This document shows, one piece after another, positions 1-9,831 of a DNA stretch of 64,000 bases. The notes under the pieces were generated by a model. It saw nothing but the letters and a program-made list of their open reading frames with translations, ran no database searches and had not been told where the DNA came from. Origin of the DNA: Lewinellaceae bacterium. GTDB lineage: Bacteria > Bacteroidota > Bacteroidia > Chitinophagales > Saprospiraceae. Within the stretch, counting starts at the first letter, position 1, and each line of letters begins with the position of its first letter. The DNA lies in NCBI GenBank assembly GCA_020636025.1, contig JACJYQ010000002.1:62001-126000 (forward strand). Direction: 5' to 3'. The position numbers and the translations under genes are program-made.

Positions 1-1
1 A

Positions 2-1984
2 TCCAGCGACGGTGGTGCCACCTGGGTAAAAAGCCTGGATTGGAGCTACGGACAAATGCGTGGAGTTCAGGACATAAAGATAAATCCGCTCCGCCCGGCA
101 ACTGTACTGGCTGCAACCTCAGAAGGCTTAATGCGCAGCTGGGATGCCGGACAAACATGGCACATGATATTCGCTCAGAAAATGGCTGTGGACATTGAAA
201 TAAATCCGGTGGATACAAATCGCATATTTTGCAGTTTCGGCTCGCACAGAGACGATGCGACCAGTGGAGTGTACCGTTCTACAGACGGCGGCGCTTCTTT
301 CCAGAAATTAACCAACGGCATCGCTACTTCCTACTCCGGAAAAGCCATGTTGGGTATTTCGCCAAGTCAACCGGATACGATGTATGTATCGGTTGGAAAC
401 GAAGAGGCTCAGGAAGGGTTTTATATGACTGCCGATGGCGGCGATAGCTGGACATCCGTGAGCAATTTCGATGTATGTATATACCAGGGCTGGTATGCAC
501 ACGATGTGGCTGTAAAACCGGATGACGCCAAAACATTTATCTGGACGGGCATTGACGCCTGGAAATCGGTTACAAGCGGGGCTTTGGTTACGCATAAGAC
601 TTACTGGTATTTGTGGAATTTTGGATACGTGCCCGCTGGTTCATCCGAAGGACCCACGGATTATGTACATGCCGATATCCACCGCGCATATTTCAGTCCG
701 ACAGACCCCAATAAGCTATATCTGGTTACTGATGGAGGCCTTTTCGTATCCTCCGATGCCGGCGAAACCTTTGAAGGGAGAAATGGAGGATATCAGTCGC
801 AGCAATTTTATGCCAATATTGGATACTCCACTTATACCAATGACTTGTGTATCGGCGGCATGCAGGACAATGGTTCAGCCATTTATTTCGGCGACCCGTC
901 CTGGATTCGGGTCATTGGTGGCGACGGCGAGTGTGCGGCCATTTACCCTGGAAATGATGATATAATGTTTGGCTCCACTCAATACCTGAATATGTACAAA
1001 AGTGAAAACGGCGGAGCAGACTGGTATGGCGTTGGCGCTGAGATAAATGAAGAAGCGGCCTTTGACGGACCTTTCGAATTTGCACCTTCCAACCCGAATA
1101 TTATGTATGCCGGAGCAAAGAGTATCTGGCGTTCTTCAAATCAGGGACAAAACTGGATAAATGCCTCCAGCGGTCCCATTGCGGGAGGTGATGTTATCCT
1201 AACCATGGCTGTAAACCCCGGAAACCCAGATGAGGTGTTTTGCAGTACAGCTCCTAGCGCTACTAACCTGGCACGCGTTTACCGCTTTTCAGCCAGTAAC
1301 GGCATCACCCAGCAGCTGGCAGGTCTGCCGAATCGCTATTGTATGGACATAGCTTTTCATCCAAGTGACTACAACACCTTGTTTGCAGTATTTAATGGTT
1401 TTAATACCCAGCACGTATATAAATCAAGCAATCACGGATTTACCTGGGCACCTGTTGATAATGGACTGCCGGATGTGCCAACCAATACGATACTGATTGA
1501 TCCCTTGTACCCTGACAATGTCTACATCGGAAATGATCTGGGCGTATGGCTGTCGCAAAATGGCGGGGATAGCTGGTCTCTTTATTCTTCAGAGGCACCC
1601 ATGGCCATGCCGGTTATGCACCTGAGCATAAGCTCCGGGAGAAAGCTGAGGGCTGCCACCCACGGACTGGGTGTTTGGCAAACAGACATGGCAGGCGCTT
1701 CAAATAGTTATGAAGCCAGTTATGTAGTGAACAATCTTTCGGTACAACCAAACCCGGCCAGCGAAACGGCTGTACTTTCATTCAGTCTGGGTAAATCGGC
1801 AACTACCTCCATTGAAATTGTAGACATGTCCGGGAAACAACTCTGGCGTTCTGGAAACGAAACCCTGTCAGCTGGCCCGCATACACGATCATTGCCCGTG
1901 GCGCAACTGCCTGCAGGTACGTATGGCGTTATAGTTAGAAGCAGCAAAAGCAACAATTCTTGCCTCTTGGTGAAGAGAAAATAG
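2..1984 (+). CDS. BNR/sortilin-repeat surface protein with T9SS tail, 5' end outside window
   Basis: The reading frame is open from base 2, so the first ATG (position 56) is probably internal and the true start lies before the window; about 660 residues are visible. The protein is a chain of beta-propeller blades with Asp-box-like motifs (SSDGGATW, STDGGASF, TADGGDSW, SSDAGETF), as in the sortilin/Vps10 or glycosyl-hydrolase-like BNR family. The last ~80 residues form a type A T9SS sorting domain: a VQPNPA motif, a LPAGTYGV strand and a basic end (VKRK). Such a tail sends cargo through the outer membrane for release or anchoring. The substrate is not evident. It lies just upstream of another T9SS cargo gene in the same direction. 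Confidence 0.85.
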   Translation, partial: SSDGGATWVKSLDWSYGQMRGVQDIKINPLRPATVLAATSEGLMRSWDAGQTWHMIFAQKMAVDIEINPVDTNRIFCSFGSHRDDATSGVYRSTDGGASFQKLTNGIATSYSGKAMLGISPSQPDTMYVSVGNEEAQEGFYMTADGGDSWTSVSNFDVCIYQGWYAHDVAVKPDDAKTFIWTGIDAWKSVTSGALVTHKTYWYLWNFGYVPAGSSEGPTDYVHADIHRAYFSPTDPNKLYLVTDGGLFVSSDAGETFEGRNGGYQSQQFYANIGYSTYTNDLCIGGMQDNGSAIYFGDPSWIRVIGGDGECAAIYPGNDDIMFGSTQYLNMYKSENGGADWYGVGAEINEEAAFDGPFEFAPSNPNIMYAGAKSIWRSSNQGQNWINASSGPIAGGDVILTMAVNPGNPDEVFCSTAPSATNLARVYRFSASNGITQQLAGLPNRYCMDIAFHPSDYNTLFAVFNGFNTQHVYKSSNHGFTWAPVDNGLPDVPTNTILIDPLYPDNVYIGNDLGVWLSQNGGDSWSLYSSEAPMAMPVMHLSISSGRKLRAATHGLGVWQTDMAGASNSYEASYVVNNLSVQPNPASETAVLSFSLGKSATTSIEIVDMSGKQLWRSGNETLSAGPHTRSLPVAQLPAGTYGVIVRSSKSNNSCLLVKRK

Positions 1985-2178
1985 GTTCGATTGCCACCCT
2001 CTGACATATTGCAAAATTACAATGTCGCATTCTTTACAAATGCGGGTTAATCTCATTGAGCCTTAGGCCAGTCTTGTTACATTCGGCCCGCATTCTTTGC
2101 AATTCCCCCCGTTTTCTGTCCAACTCAGTATTGGGCAACGTCACATCAATCAAAATAAAAACTCGTAAATCCTTCCAC

Positions 2179-5100
2179 ATGACTACACTCAAACACAGCT
2201 TGTTATTTGCTTTAATCCTTTTGTGTTCCACCTCTCTGTTGGCTACACACATTGTCGGGGGCGGCATTACCTATGAATGTCTTGGCGACGCCGGAAACGG
2301 CAACATGCGCTATCGCTTTACGATGAAAGTTTACCGGGATTGCCTGAATGGTCAGGCCCAGTTTGACAATCCGGCTCATATCGGCATCTACCGCGGTACT
2401 TTCCAAAACAATGTTTACATAGACGACTTCGACATTGCCCTGGGAGGCATTGCTGTTGTGGGAATCAACGAACCCGATTGTATAAACAACCTTCCAAATA
2501 TTTGCCTGCAAGAGGCCACTTATACCTGGGAAAGGGTGTTGCCGGTTTCACCGCAAAGCTATTTTGTGGAATATCAGCGTTGCTGCCGCACCAATGCGAT
2601 CGCTAATATTATTGCTCCGGAGGATGCAGGTGCCACCTACTTTGCAGAATTAACTCCGGAAGCACAACAATCATGCAACAGCAGTCCGGTTTTCAATAAC
2701 TTCCCACCGGTTGTAATTTGCAATAACTATCCACTTGAAGTGGACTACTCTGTAACAGATCCGGACGGTGACCAGCTTGTCTACAGTTTTTGTGCGCCAT
2801 ATTCTGGCGGTGGACAAGGAGGTCCAGGGAACTGTAACAGTCCGGCTCCAAATCCCCCATGCCCGCCACCCTTTGATGAAGTGGTTTTTATTGCGCCTCT
2901 TTACAGCGCTTCACAGCCATTGGGTGGTAATCCAGTCATTACCATTAACCCGCAAACCGGTTTTATCAGCGGAACGCCAACCATGAACGGACAGTTTGTA
3001 GTGGGTGTTTGTGTGGAAGAATACCGGAACGGTGTTTTACTCTCGGTTACCCGTCGCGATTTCCAGTTTAATGTAACGCCTTGTGCACCACAGGTTACCG
3101 CTCTTGTCGGGTATGATGAGCTTGCCGGATTGCAACACTATGTGATCAAGAGTTGCGATGGAAACAAAACCATTACCATTGATAACCAGAGTTTACCGGT
3201 TGCCAACATCGACGACTTCCTTTGGACATTTGATTTGGGTGGCGGTAATGTCATCCAGAACAGTACAGATTTCGATCTGACCATAGATTTCCCGGATTTT
3301 GGCACTTATGATGGAACACTTATCCTGAATAACGGACTCGATTGCGGAGACACCGCCTTTATTCAGGTGCAGATCATTCCTCCGGTTCAGCTTGGATTGG
3401 GTTCTGACATCAAAATATGCAAGGACAGCACGATCATACTCGATGCCGGTTCAGGCTTTGCTTCCTACGACTGGCACGATGGATCAGATGACCAGACATT
3501 CACAGCCAATACTTCCGGCACCTACTTCGTGGCCGCGACAGATGCCTGCGGAAATGTTCAGCACGACACCATCGATGTGATCATCAGCCCATCTCCGGAT
3601 ATTATTCTGGCGGATGACAGTGTGTGTCCAGGAAATTCCATCACCCTGGATGTACCAGGATTTAGTCAGTATGATTGGTCGCCAAGTGCAGGCTTGTCCT
3701 GCAATAATTGTCAGACCGTAACCGTACAACCTGCTGCCAGCACTGTATACACATTGGTGGCTACCAATCAGGATGGGTGCACCAAGGAAGGCAGTTTTGA
3801 GCTTACTGTATTGCCTACACCGATGGCAACCTATACCATTCAGTTTTATCCGAATGAGACAGTTACGTTGGGTGGTCAAACGTATAATCAACCTGGAACG
3901 GTTGTGTTGGATGTAGCGTCCACTACAGGCGGTTGTGATTCTGTAAACACCTATGTCCTCGAGCTGATCCCAACAACGCTCACCATGCAATGTCCGGCTG
4001 ATATAACAGTTGCCATGCCGAACAATGCGAGTGCAGTAGCCGTAAATTATACAGCGCCAACTACCGCAACAAATTGCCCGGGCACAGCACCAACGATTGA
4101 CTTAAGTTCTGGTCTTGCTTCGGGATCTATGTTCCCGGCCGGATTAAGTACTGTTTGTTACGAAGCCTCCAGCACCTGTGGTGATCAGGCTGATTGCTGC
4201 TTTACCGTCATGGTTTCAACGCTGGATTTGCAATGTCCTCAAGCCATTGTAGTGCAACTGCCTGTGGCGGCTGTGACCATTCCGGTAGATTATGCTGATC
4301 CAACTTCCATGACAAACTGCCCTGATCAGACGGTTAGTTTGAATTTGATAGAAGGACTGCCAAGTGGTGGTGATTTCCCCTTAGGCTTCAATAAAGTTTG
4401 TTACGAAGCCACCACTTCTTGTGGCAATCTCGACACCTGTTGCTTTAATGTTTGGGTTCAGGATCCACCAAACCCTTGTGACATCAAGACATTGGGTTGT
4501 ATGCGCTATGAATTGCTCGATATTCGTCTGGATTCCATTAATCAACCGAGATATCGCATCAGAGCAACCAATTTCTGCACCTCTGAAATGGTTTATGTAG
4601 CCATTCAATTGCCCAACGGCGTGGTAGGCGTAACGCCGCTTGAAGGCAGCATTTACACAGCGCCCAATACCGGCAACCAATACGATGTACGCAACCCGAA
4701 CTTCTCGCCATTCTATTCCACCCGTTACAAAACCAGAGGGGTAGGACTAAGCAACGGATTGGCCGACGTATTTGAATACCGCTTGCCGCAACAAAGTTTG
4801 CCGACCTATATTCACATTACAGCCCGTCTGAGAAATGGATTGGCCTATGAAGCGCACCTGAATACATTCTACTGCCCTGTTCAGCCCTGGGATGGCTCGC
4901 ATGAAAACCTCCAAGAAGGCGGCGACAACCGGGGTGAATTTACAGAATCTGTACTGTCTGAAATGAGTAAACCAGTGCTTGATCTTCGTCCAAATCCGAG
5001 TTCCGGAACCTTGTATGTTGATTTCAGTCCCTGGTATGGCCAGTCGGTACAGGCACAAGTGCTGAATGCTCAAGGCCAAATTGTCTTAACCCGCCAGTTT

Positions 5101-5223
5101 GACGTGGAAAACGAGTGGCAGGAGTTTGACCTGGACGCCAGACTGAGCAATGGCTTGTATTATTTGCTGGTTCAACCAAGCCAGTCGGAGCGTGTTGCCG
5201 GCAAGTTTATGCTGCAACGCTGA
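2179..5223 (+). CDS. Large secreted HYR-repeat protein with T9SS sorting domain
   Basis: The open frame begins earlier, but the ATG at 2179 starts directly before a typical signal peptide (MTTLKHSLLFALILLCSTS, cleavage near LLA/TH), giving 1014 residues. The mature protein begins THIVGGGITYECLG, an opening common in Bacteroidota gliding- and adhesion-associated proteins. Later come Ig/PKD-like segments and two HYR-type modules, each starting with a CP motif (QCPADITV, QCPQAIVV) and ending in paired cysteines (DCCF, DTCCF). The last ~75 residues are a T9SS type A tail with LRPNPSSGTLYVDF and LSNGLYYLLV. Many Cys pairs suggest disulfide bonds outside the cell. An adhesive or matrix role is inferred. 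Confidence 0.82.
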   Translation: MTTLKHSLLFALILLCSTSLLATHIVGGGITYECLGDAGNGNMRYRFTMKVYRDCLNGQAQFDNPAHIGIYRGTFQNNVYIDDFDIALGGIAVVGINEPDCINNLPNICLQEATYTWERVLPVSPQSYFVEYQRCCRTNAIANIIAPEDAGATYFAELTPEAQQSCNSSPVFNNFPPVVICNNYPLEVDYSVTDPDGDQLVYSFCAPYSGGGQGGPGNCNSPAPNPPCPPPFDEVVFIAPLYSASQPLGGNPVITINPQTGFISGTPTMNGQFVVGVCVEEYRNGVLLSVTRRDFQFNVTPCAPQVTALVGYDELAGLQHYVIKSCDGNKTITIDNQSLPVANIDDFLWTFDLGGGNVIQNSTDFDLTIDFPDFGTYDGTLILNNGLDCGDTAFIQVQIIPPVQLGLGSDIKICKDSTIILDAGSGFASYDWHDGSDDQTFTANTSGTYFVAATDACGNVQHDTIDVIISPSPDIILADDSVCPGNSITLDVPGFSQYDWSPSAGLSCNNCQTVTVQPAASTVYTLVATNQDGCTKEGSFELTVLPTPMATYTIQFYPNETVTLGGQTYNQPGTVVLDVASTTGGCDSVNTYVLELIPTTLTMQCPADITVAMPNNASAVAVNYTAPTTATNCPGTAPTIDLSSGLASGSMFPAGLSTVCYEASSTCGDQADCCFTVMVSTLDLQCPQAIVVQLPVAAVTIPVDYADPTSMTNCPDQTVSLNLIEGLPSGGDFPLGFNKVCYEATTSCGNLDTCCFNVWVQDPPNPCDIKTLGCMRYELLDIRLDSINQPRYRIRATNFCTSEMVYVAIQLPNGVVGVTPLEGSIYTAPNTGNQYDVRNPNFSPFYSTRYKTRGVGLSNGLADVFEYRLPQQSLPTYIHITARLRNGLAYEAHLNTFYCPVQPWDGSHENLQEGGDNRGEFTESVLSEMSKPVLDLRPNPSSGTLYVDFSPWYGQSVQAQVLNAQGQIVLTRQFDVENEWQEFDLDARLSNGLYYLLVQPSQSERVAGKFMLQR

Positions 5224-5289
5224 TGGTGTGAATTATGAGTTATGAATTATGAATCAATTGGGGTTTATTGATTGATTGTTAAAGACCTG

Positions 5290-5326
5290 ACCGGGCTTCT
5301 TCGTTTTGTGAGAGGCCCGGTTTTTT
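5290..5326 (+). terminator. Rho-independent terminator after the HYR-repeat gene
   Basis: ACCGGGCTTCT pairs with AGAGGCCCGGT (one G-U pair) around a ten-base loop and is followed by six T residues. It lies 67 bases after the stop codon of the upstream gene. Confidence 0.85.
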
Positions 5327-5377
5327 ATATTGATACGGCCAATGGTTACAAAGTATACGACGTGGATTTTCTCTTAT

Positions 5378-5409
5378 TTACTCATCGCAATTGTAATCAA
5401 TTACTTTTG
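5378..5409 (+). promoter_or_regulatory. Candidate promoter for the beta-helix/PA14 gene
   Basis: TACTTTTG at 5402-5409 matches the Bacteroidota -7 element TAnnTTTG. At the 21-base spacing seen in this window's RNA promoters the upstream triplet is TTA, not TTG, so the -33 element is weak. The gene starts 65 bases downstream. Confidence 0.4.
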
Positions 5410-5474
5410 TGTGTCTTATTTTATCATCCTGTAAGGTTCGCAGGATTAGATTTGATTTTGAAATACTGAACTGT

Positions 5475-7733
5475 ATGAAACGTCTGCTGTTTTTTCCCCT
5501 ATCGTTTTTCATCGCTTTTTCAATGCACGCCCAGGAAATCACTCTCCAACAAGGTATGGTCATTCGCAACTCCTGCAGTGTAAAAACCAACAGCTATGTG
5601 ATGGAAGCAGGCGCCGAAACATTTTCGGAACCCGGGAATCTGGAGGAGTTGAATGGCGTCATCGTAATTGAAGGGGATAACATCACCATCGACTTTCAGG
5701 CGGCGGAATTGCGGAGCAGAGCCAATCGCCTGCGGCCAGATCAGTTTACGGGTGTGGGAATTATCATCAAAGGGAATAACATCACGTTGAAAAATGCCAT
5801 TGTGCGTGGGTTTAAGATTGCCTTGTTTGCCCTTGGCGCCGAAAATCTGAAGCTGGAAAACTGTGATTTCTCCTATAATTACCGGCCAAAATTGCGGTCC
5901 ACGCGCGAGCGCGAGGACTTTTCTGACTGGCTCAGTTACCACCACAATGATCAGGATGAATGGATGCGATACGGAGCGGCTTTTTACCTAAAAAACTGTT
6001 ACGGAACCATTATAAAAGGATGCCGTGCCACGGGTTGCCAGAATGCCTTACTGATGAGCGGTTGTGAGGATGCCCTGGTGTACAACAACTTTTTCCATTA
6101 TAATTCAGGGCTGGGTATTGGCCTGTACAGAAGCAGTCGGAATAAAATCATGCACAACATGCTCGACTGGAATGTGCGGGGTTATTCTCACGGATTTTAT
6201 GAACGAGGACAGGATTCGGCAGGGATACTGCTGTATGAGCAGAGCAACGAAAACCTGATCGCTTTTAATTCAGTTACACATAGTGGGGATGGCCTGTTTC
6301 TATGGGCCGGGCAAAGCACCATGGATAGTGGTGTGGGTGGCTGCAACGACAATTTTATATACGGCAACGATTTCAGCCATGCGCCCACCAACGGCATTGA
6401 AGTAACCTTTTCCAGAAATAAAATACAGGGAAATCTCATACAAGAGTGTACTTATGGCATTTGGGGTGGATACAGCTTTGAATCTCTTTTTATGGGAAAC
6501 CTTATTGCCAACTGCAAAACAGGTTTGGCTATTGAACATGGCCAGAACAATACCATTAGCCGGAACCTTTTTATGAGCGATTCTACAGGCATTAACCTGT
6601 GGGCCAGAGAGTCTCAGCCTGCTGACTGGGGATATTCTATAAAACGCGACACGCGGAACCGGGATAGCAAGATCGATCGAAATGTGTTTCTAAGCGTGCG
6701 CAGTCCATTGAAGATCAGTAACTCGCAAAACATTTCTGTAAACGGAGAAAACCTGTTTTATGATTTTCAGTCGGTACTTGAAACACCAAAACCAAATGAC
6801 GGCCTTAAATTTCTGAGAAACGATCTATACGCCCCTCTCAGCAAGCTTCAACAGGTTTGGAAAAGCCCCGTAATCGCCAGCTCTAAAAACCTGAATTTCT
6901 CGCATGAAGGAGAGCCGGAAAACCCCTATGCTCCTTTGGATATCCCTTACAGAGAGTTGCAGGAACCAGATAGCCTGTCTGATGGTATGCTTGCCGTATT
7001 GCCGGATGATTTTCCACACGGGAGACAATTTATATTGATGGACGAGTGGGGCCCATTCGATTTCCGCAGGCCAGTTGCCATTGTGGATACGATTGCCGGG
7101 AATCGCTATTCCATTGTACTGCTGGGCCCATCTGGTGACTGGCGAATCAGCAGTATGAAAGGGGTGAAAAATGTAAGCGATAAAAAGGGAATTGTACCAG
7201 CCTCTATTATCGTTGAAAGAGATCCTGCCAGCCCGGTATTGGAACTTAATTTTGCCTATTTAAGCCCACAGGACATATTGAGTGAATTTGGTGAAAAGAT
7301 ACCAGCAGGGAACCCGTACCAGTTTGCCATCAAACGTTTTGAAAAAAAGCTCGACTGGCATGTGAGGCTTTTCAATTATGAGGGTGATCGCCCGGCTGAT
7401 GACTTTGCCAGCGGGAATGCTTTAGCTGAAAAGTCTGTGGATGAATTATATTTCGCCTGGTGGGGCAAACCGGCTGATGGCCTGAATGAAGACAAATTCG
7501 CCACCGAAAGCAAAACGGTGTTCGACATCGCTCCGGGCGATTATACGCTGGAGCTAACTTCCGATGACGGCGCGCGTTTATACCTCGATGATAAATTGAT
7601 CGTGGACAACTGGACGATTCACGAGCCGGAAACCGATGAAGTGACTGTTACCCTGGGAGGACGCCATACCATCAGAATCGAGCATTTTGAGGCAGGCGGA
7701 TTTGCGACGCTCGATTTCCGGATACACCAATAA
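5475..7733 (+). CDS. Secreted right-handed beta-helix protein with C-terminal PA14 domain
   Basis: The start at 5475 (MKRLLFFPLSFFIAFSMHAQ) gives a clear signal peptide ending HAQ and a 752-residue protein. Residues ~30-460 show repeated short rungs with Asn/Asp/Gly turns (ENCDFSYN, NNFFHYNSGLGIGLYRSSRNKI, NLIAFNSVTHSGDGLFLWAG), as in NosD-like or pectate-lyase-like parallel beta-helices. The last ~70 residues look like a PA14 domain (YTLELTSDDGARLYLDDKLI then IRIEHFEAGG), usually carbohydrate binding. No T9SS tail is visible, so it may stay periplasmic or leave by another route. A polysaccharide-active role is inferred; no catalytic residues are assigned. Confidence 0.78.
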   Translation: MKRLLFFPLSFFIAFSMHAQEITLQQGMVIRNSCSVKTNSYVMEAGAETFSEPGNLEELNGVIVIEGDNITIDFQAAELRSRANRLRPDQFTGVGIIIKGNNITLKNAIVRGFKIALFALGAENLKLENCDFSYNYRPKLRSTREREDFSDWLSYHHNDQDEWMRYGAAFYLKNCYGTIIKGCRATGCQNALLMSGCEDALVYNNFFHYNSGLGIGLYRSSRNKIMHNMLDWNVRGYSHGFYERGQDSAGILLYEQSNENLIAFNSVTHSGDGLFLWAGQSTMDSGVGGCNDNFIYGNDFSHAPTNGIEVTFSRNKIQGNLIQECTYGIWGGYSFESLFMGNLIANCKTGLAIEHGQNNTISRNLFMSDSTGINLWARESQPADWGYSIKRDTRNRDSKIDRNVFLSVRSPLKISNSQNISVNGENLFYDFQSVLETPKPNDGLKFLRNDLYAPLSKLQQVWKSPVIASSKNLNFSHEGEPENPYAPLDIPYRELQEPDSLSDGMLAVLPDDFPHGRQFILMDEWGPFDFRRPVAIVDTIAGNRYSIVLLGPSGDWRISSMKGVKNVSDKKGIVPASIIVERDPASPVLELNFAYLSPQDILSEFGEKIPAGNPYQFAIKRFEKKLDWHVRLFNYEGDRPADDFASGNALAEKSVDELYFAWWGKPADGLNEDKFATESKTVFDIAPGDYTLELTSDDGARLYLDDKLIVDNWTIHEPETDEVTVTLGGRHTIRIEHFEAGGFATLDFRIHQ

Positions 7734-7740
7734 ATCCAAA

Positions 7741-8505
7741 TTACAAATCTATTTCCATCATAACCGGACAGTGATCTGAGTGCACCACATCGGTCAGCTG
7801 GCGCACATGAGTGATCTTATCGCGTAAGTTATCGGTAACTGATTGATAGTCAATTCTCCAGCCTTTGTTATTGCCCCTGGCGCCGGCGCGGAAGCTCCAC
7901 CAACTATATTCCACTTTATCGGGGTTTTTATATCGGAAGGCATCGGTAAACCCGCTTTCGAACCACTTGGTCATCCAGGCTCTTTCTTCCGGAAGAAATC
8001 CTGAACTGTCTTTATTCCCTTTTGGATTGTGAATGTCAATTTCCTCATGGGCTATGTTGTAATCGCCGACAATGATGAGTTTTGGGCGTGTTTTTTTCAG
8101 CTCCGTAATGAAATCAAAAAACCAGTCGAGAAACTGCATTTTGAAATCCTGCCTGACATCACCGGTAGTACCGGAAGGGAAATAACAATTCAATAGTGTC
8201 CAATCTCCGTAATCGGTGCGCAGTATCCTGCCTTCCCGGTCATAATCGGGATTGCCAGCTCCAGCGATCACCTGCGAGGCTTCCATTTTGGAAAAAGTAG
8301 CCACGCCACTATATCCTTTCTTTTCAGCGGAAAACCAATGATGCGTGTATCCCAGTGCTTCCAATTCCAGCACTGGAACATTCTCCTGAAGCGCCTTTAT
8401 TTCCTGAAGACAAATGATGTCAGGTTTCTCTTCCGCAAGCCATTCAAAAAAGCCCTTGGTAATGGCTGCTCGAATGCCATTCACATTATAAGAAATAATT
8501 TTCAT
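7741..8505 (-). CDS. xth: Exodeoxyribonuclease III
   Basis: The 254-residue protein has the usual length and layout of the ExoIII/AP endonuclease family (endonuclease/exonuclease/phosphatase fold). Visible motifs are the N-terminal KIISYNVNGIRA, the metal-binding Glu in CLQEIKA, the VGDYNIAHEEIDIHNPK segment with catalytic Asp and Asn, and the C-terminal SDHCPVMMEI with the catalytic His. It cleaves abasic sites and removes nucleotides from 3' ends during base excision repair in the cytoplasm. It stands alone, convergent with the beta-helix gene whose stop is only 7 bases away. Confidence 0.93.
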   Translation of the reverse strand: MKIISYNVNGIRAAITKGFFEWLAEEKPDIICLQEIKALQENVPVLELEALGYTHHWFSAEKKGYSGVATFSKMEASQVIAGAGNPDYDREGRILRTDYGDWTLLNCYFPSGTTGDVRQDFKMQFLDWFFDFITELKKTRPKLIIVGDYNIAHEEIDIHNPKGNKDSSGFLPEERAWMTKWFESGFTDAFRYKNPDKVEYSWWSFRAGARGNNKGWRIDYQSVTDNLRDKITHVRQLTDVVHSDHCPVMMEIDL

Positions 8506-8648
8506 AATCGGGATATTTTAAACTGACCAGGGATAGCAGGTTTTGATCCGTAACAGTGGCAGATGTTTATTTCTATTCTTAGAGCATAAACCTGAAAAGC
8601 GCGGTTTCAAAAAATCAATCTAAAACTCTAACTTCTCACATCCCATCA

Positions 8649-8684
8649 ACAATTATGTAATCATGTAATTGTCAATTGTCAATC
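8649..8684. repeat. Word-type intergenic repeat (CAATTATGTAAT...)
   Basis: This short AT-rich stretch contains CAATTA-ten bases-TAATTG and then the words TTGTCAATTGTCAATC. The same words build the perfect 35-base inverted repeat at 24885-25041. The rest of the 218-base gap between xth and pyrH shows nothing else recognisable. Confidence 0.55.
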
Positions 8685-8723
8685 AAAAACACCTATGTAA
8701 ATAGAAAATCGAAGACCTCTAAT

Positions 8724-9440
8724 CTACCCTTCAACCAAGGTTCCAACTGCTTCCCCCATCACAATGCTAACCAGGTTCTTCGGCTGATTGATGTCAAAAA
8801 CGATGATGGGCATGTTGTTTTGTTTGCAAAGTGTAAAGGCCGTCATATCCATCACTTCGAGGCCCAGGCTGATCACGCGGGCGAAGGTCAGTTTGTCGAA
8901 CTTAACCGCCATGGGATCTTTTTCCGGATCGGCATTATAAATACCATCCACCCGGGTGCCTTTCAGGATCACGTCTGCTTTGATCTCATTGGCGCGTAGT
9001 GCTGCTGCGCTGTCGGTAGTAAAGAACGGGTTTCCGGTTCCGGCGGCACAGATCACGACCCTTCCTTTTTCCAGATGACGAATGGCTCTGCGACGGATAT
9101 AAGGTTCGGCAACGGATTCCATTTTCAGGGCCGTCATGAGCCTTGTAGTTACTCCCTGGGATTCCAGGGCGCTTTGTAGGGCGAGACCGTTGATCACAGT
9201 GGCCAGCATGCCCATATAATCGCCGGTTATGCCTTCAATCCCTGCGCTTTCCGACTGCAAGCCACGAAAAATATTTCCGCCGCCAATGACCACCGCAACT
9301 TCGGCGCCAAGCATTTGCAGTTCTTTGATTTGCTGGGCATAATGCTTGAGCATCACAGACTCAATGCCAAATTTTTGTTTGCCCATCAGGCTCTCGCCCG
9401 AGAGTTTGAGGAGTATGCGACGGTATTTTAATGTGCTCAT
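8724..9440 (-). CDS. pyrH: UMP kinase
   Basis: UMP kinase of the bacterial amino-acid-kinase-fold type phosphorylates UMP to UDP in pyrimidine synthesis; the family is normally hexameric and allosteric. Seen here are YRRILLKLSGESLMG at the N-terminus, VVIGGGNIFRG (nucleotide-binding glycine loop), MTALKMESVAEPYIRRRAIRH, and ICAAGTGNPFFTTDSAAALRA. The chosen start (MSTLKYRR) gives 238 residues, the family's normal size; an ATG ten codons upstream would add an atypical MRSPPSTTIP extension. In many bacteria pyrH neighbours frr or tsf; here neither is adjacent. Confidence 0.93.
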   Translation of the reverse strand: MSTLKYRRILLKLSGESLMGKQKFGIESVMLKHYAQQIKELQMLGAEVAVVIGGGNIFRGLQSESAGIEGITGDYMGMLATVINGLALQSALESQGVTTRLMTALKMESVAEPYIRRRAIRHLEKGRVVICAAGTGNPFFTTDSAAALRANEIKADVILKGTRVDGIYNADPEKDPMAVKFDKLTFARVISLGLEVMDMTAFTLCKQNNMPIIVFDINQPKNLVSIVMGEAVGTLVEG

Positions 9441-9686
9441 GGGAATTGTGGTGGATGGAGGACTGCGCAAAGTTCATAAAAAACCGGGAAGTGTCAGAAG
9501 CATTTTTTTGCCTTTGCAAAATATTTGAGCTTACAGGGTTGGGCGAATCTATTTTTACTGACTATCCGCATATTGGAATATCGAATATCGAACACCCAAT
9601 ATCAATTGCAGAAGTAGAAACCTTTTCGCAGCGCTTGTGTCTTTTGACCAATTGAGGTGGGAAAATACCGGACGCATGTTTTTTCA

Positions 9687-9763
9687 CCACAGATTACACA
9701 GATTTTCACAGATAGATTGAATGATTGCCTTCGGCAATCCGTTAAAATCTGTGTAATCTGTGG
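9687..9763. repeat. 20-base perfect inverted repeat of the CACAGATT family
   Basis: Arms CCACAGATTACACAGATTTT (9687-9706) and its exact reverse complement (9744-9763) enclose a 37-base loop that holds a second small hairpin, GATTGCC-TTC-GGCAATC. Related CACAGATT words occur near 19295, 23517, 27215, 29427 and 32020. The rest of the 391-base spacer 9441-9831 holds an ATATTGG/CCAATAT word pair near 9570-9600 and no gene. Confidence 0.75.
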
Positions 9764-9831
9764 TAAAATTATTTTACAAAGATCGAATCCACTCAGATTA
9801 TTTCTTTCTGTCTAATATCCAGATAGCCAAT

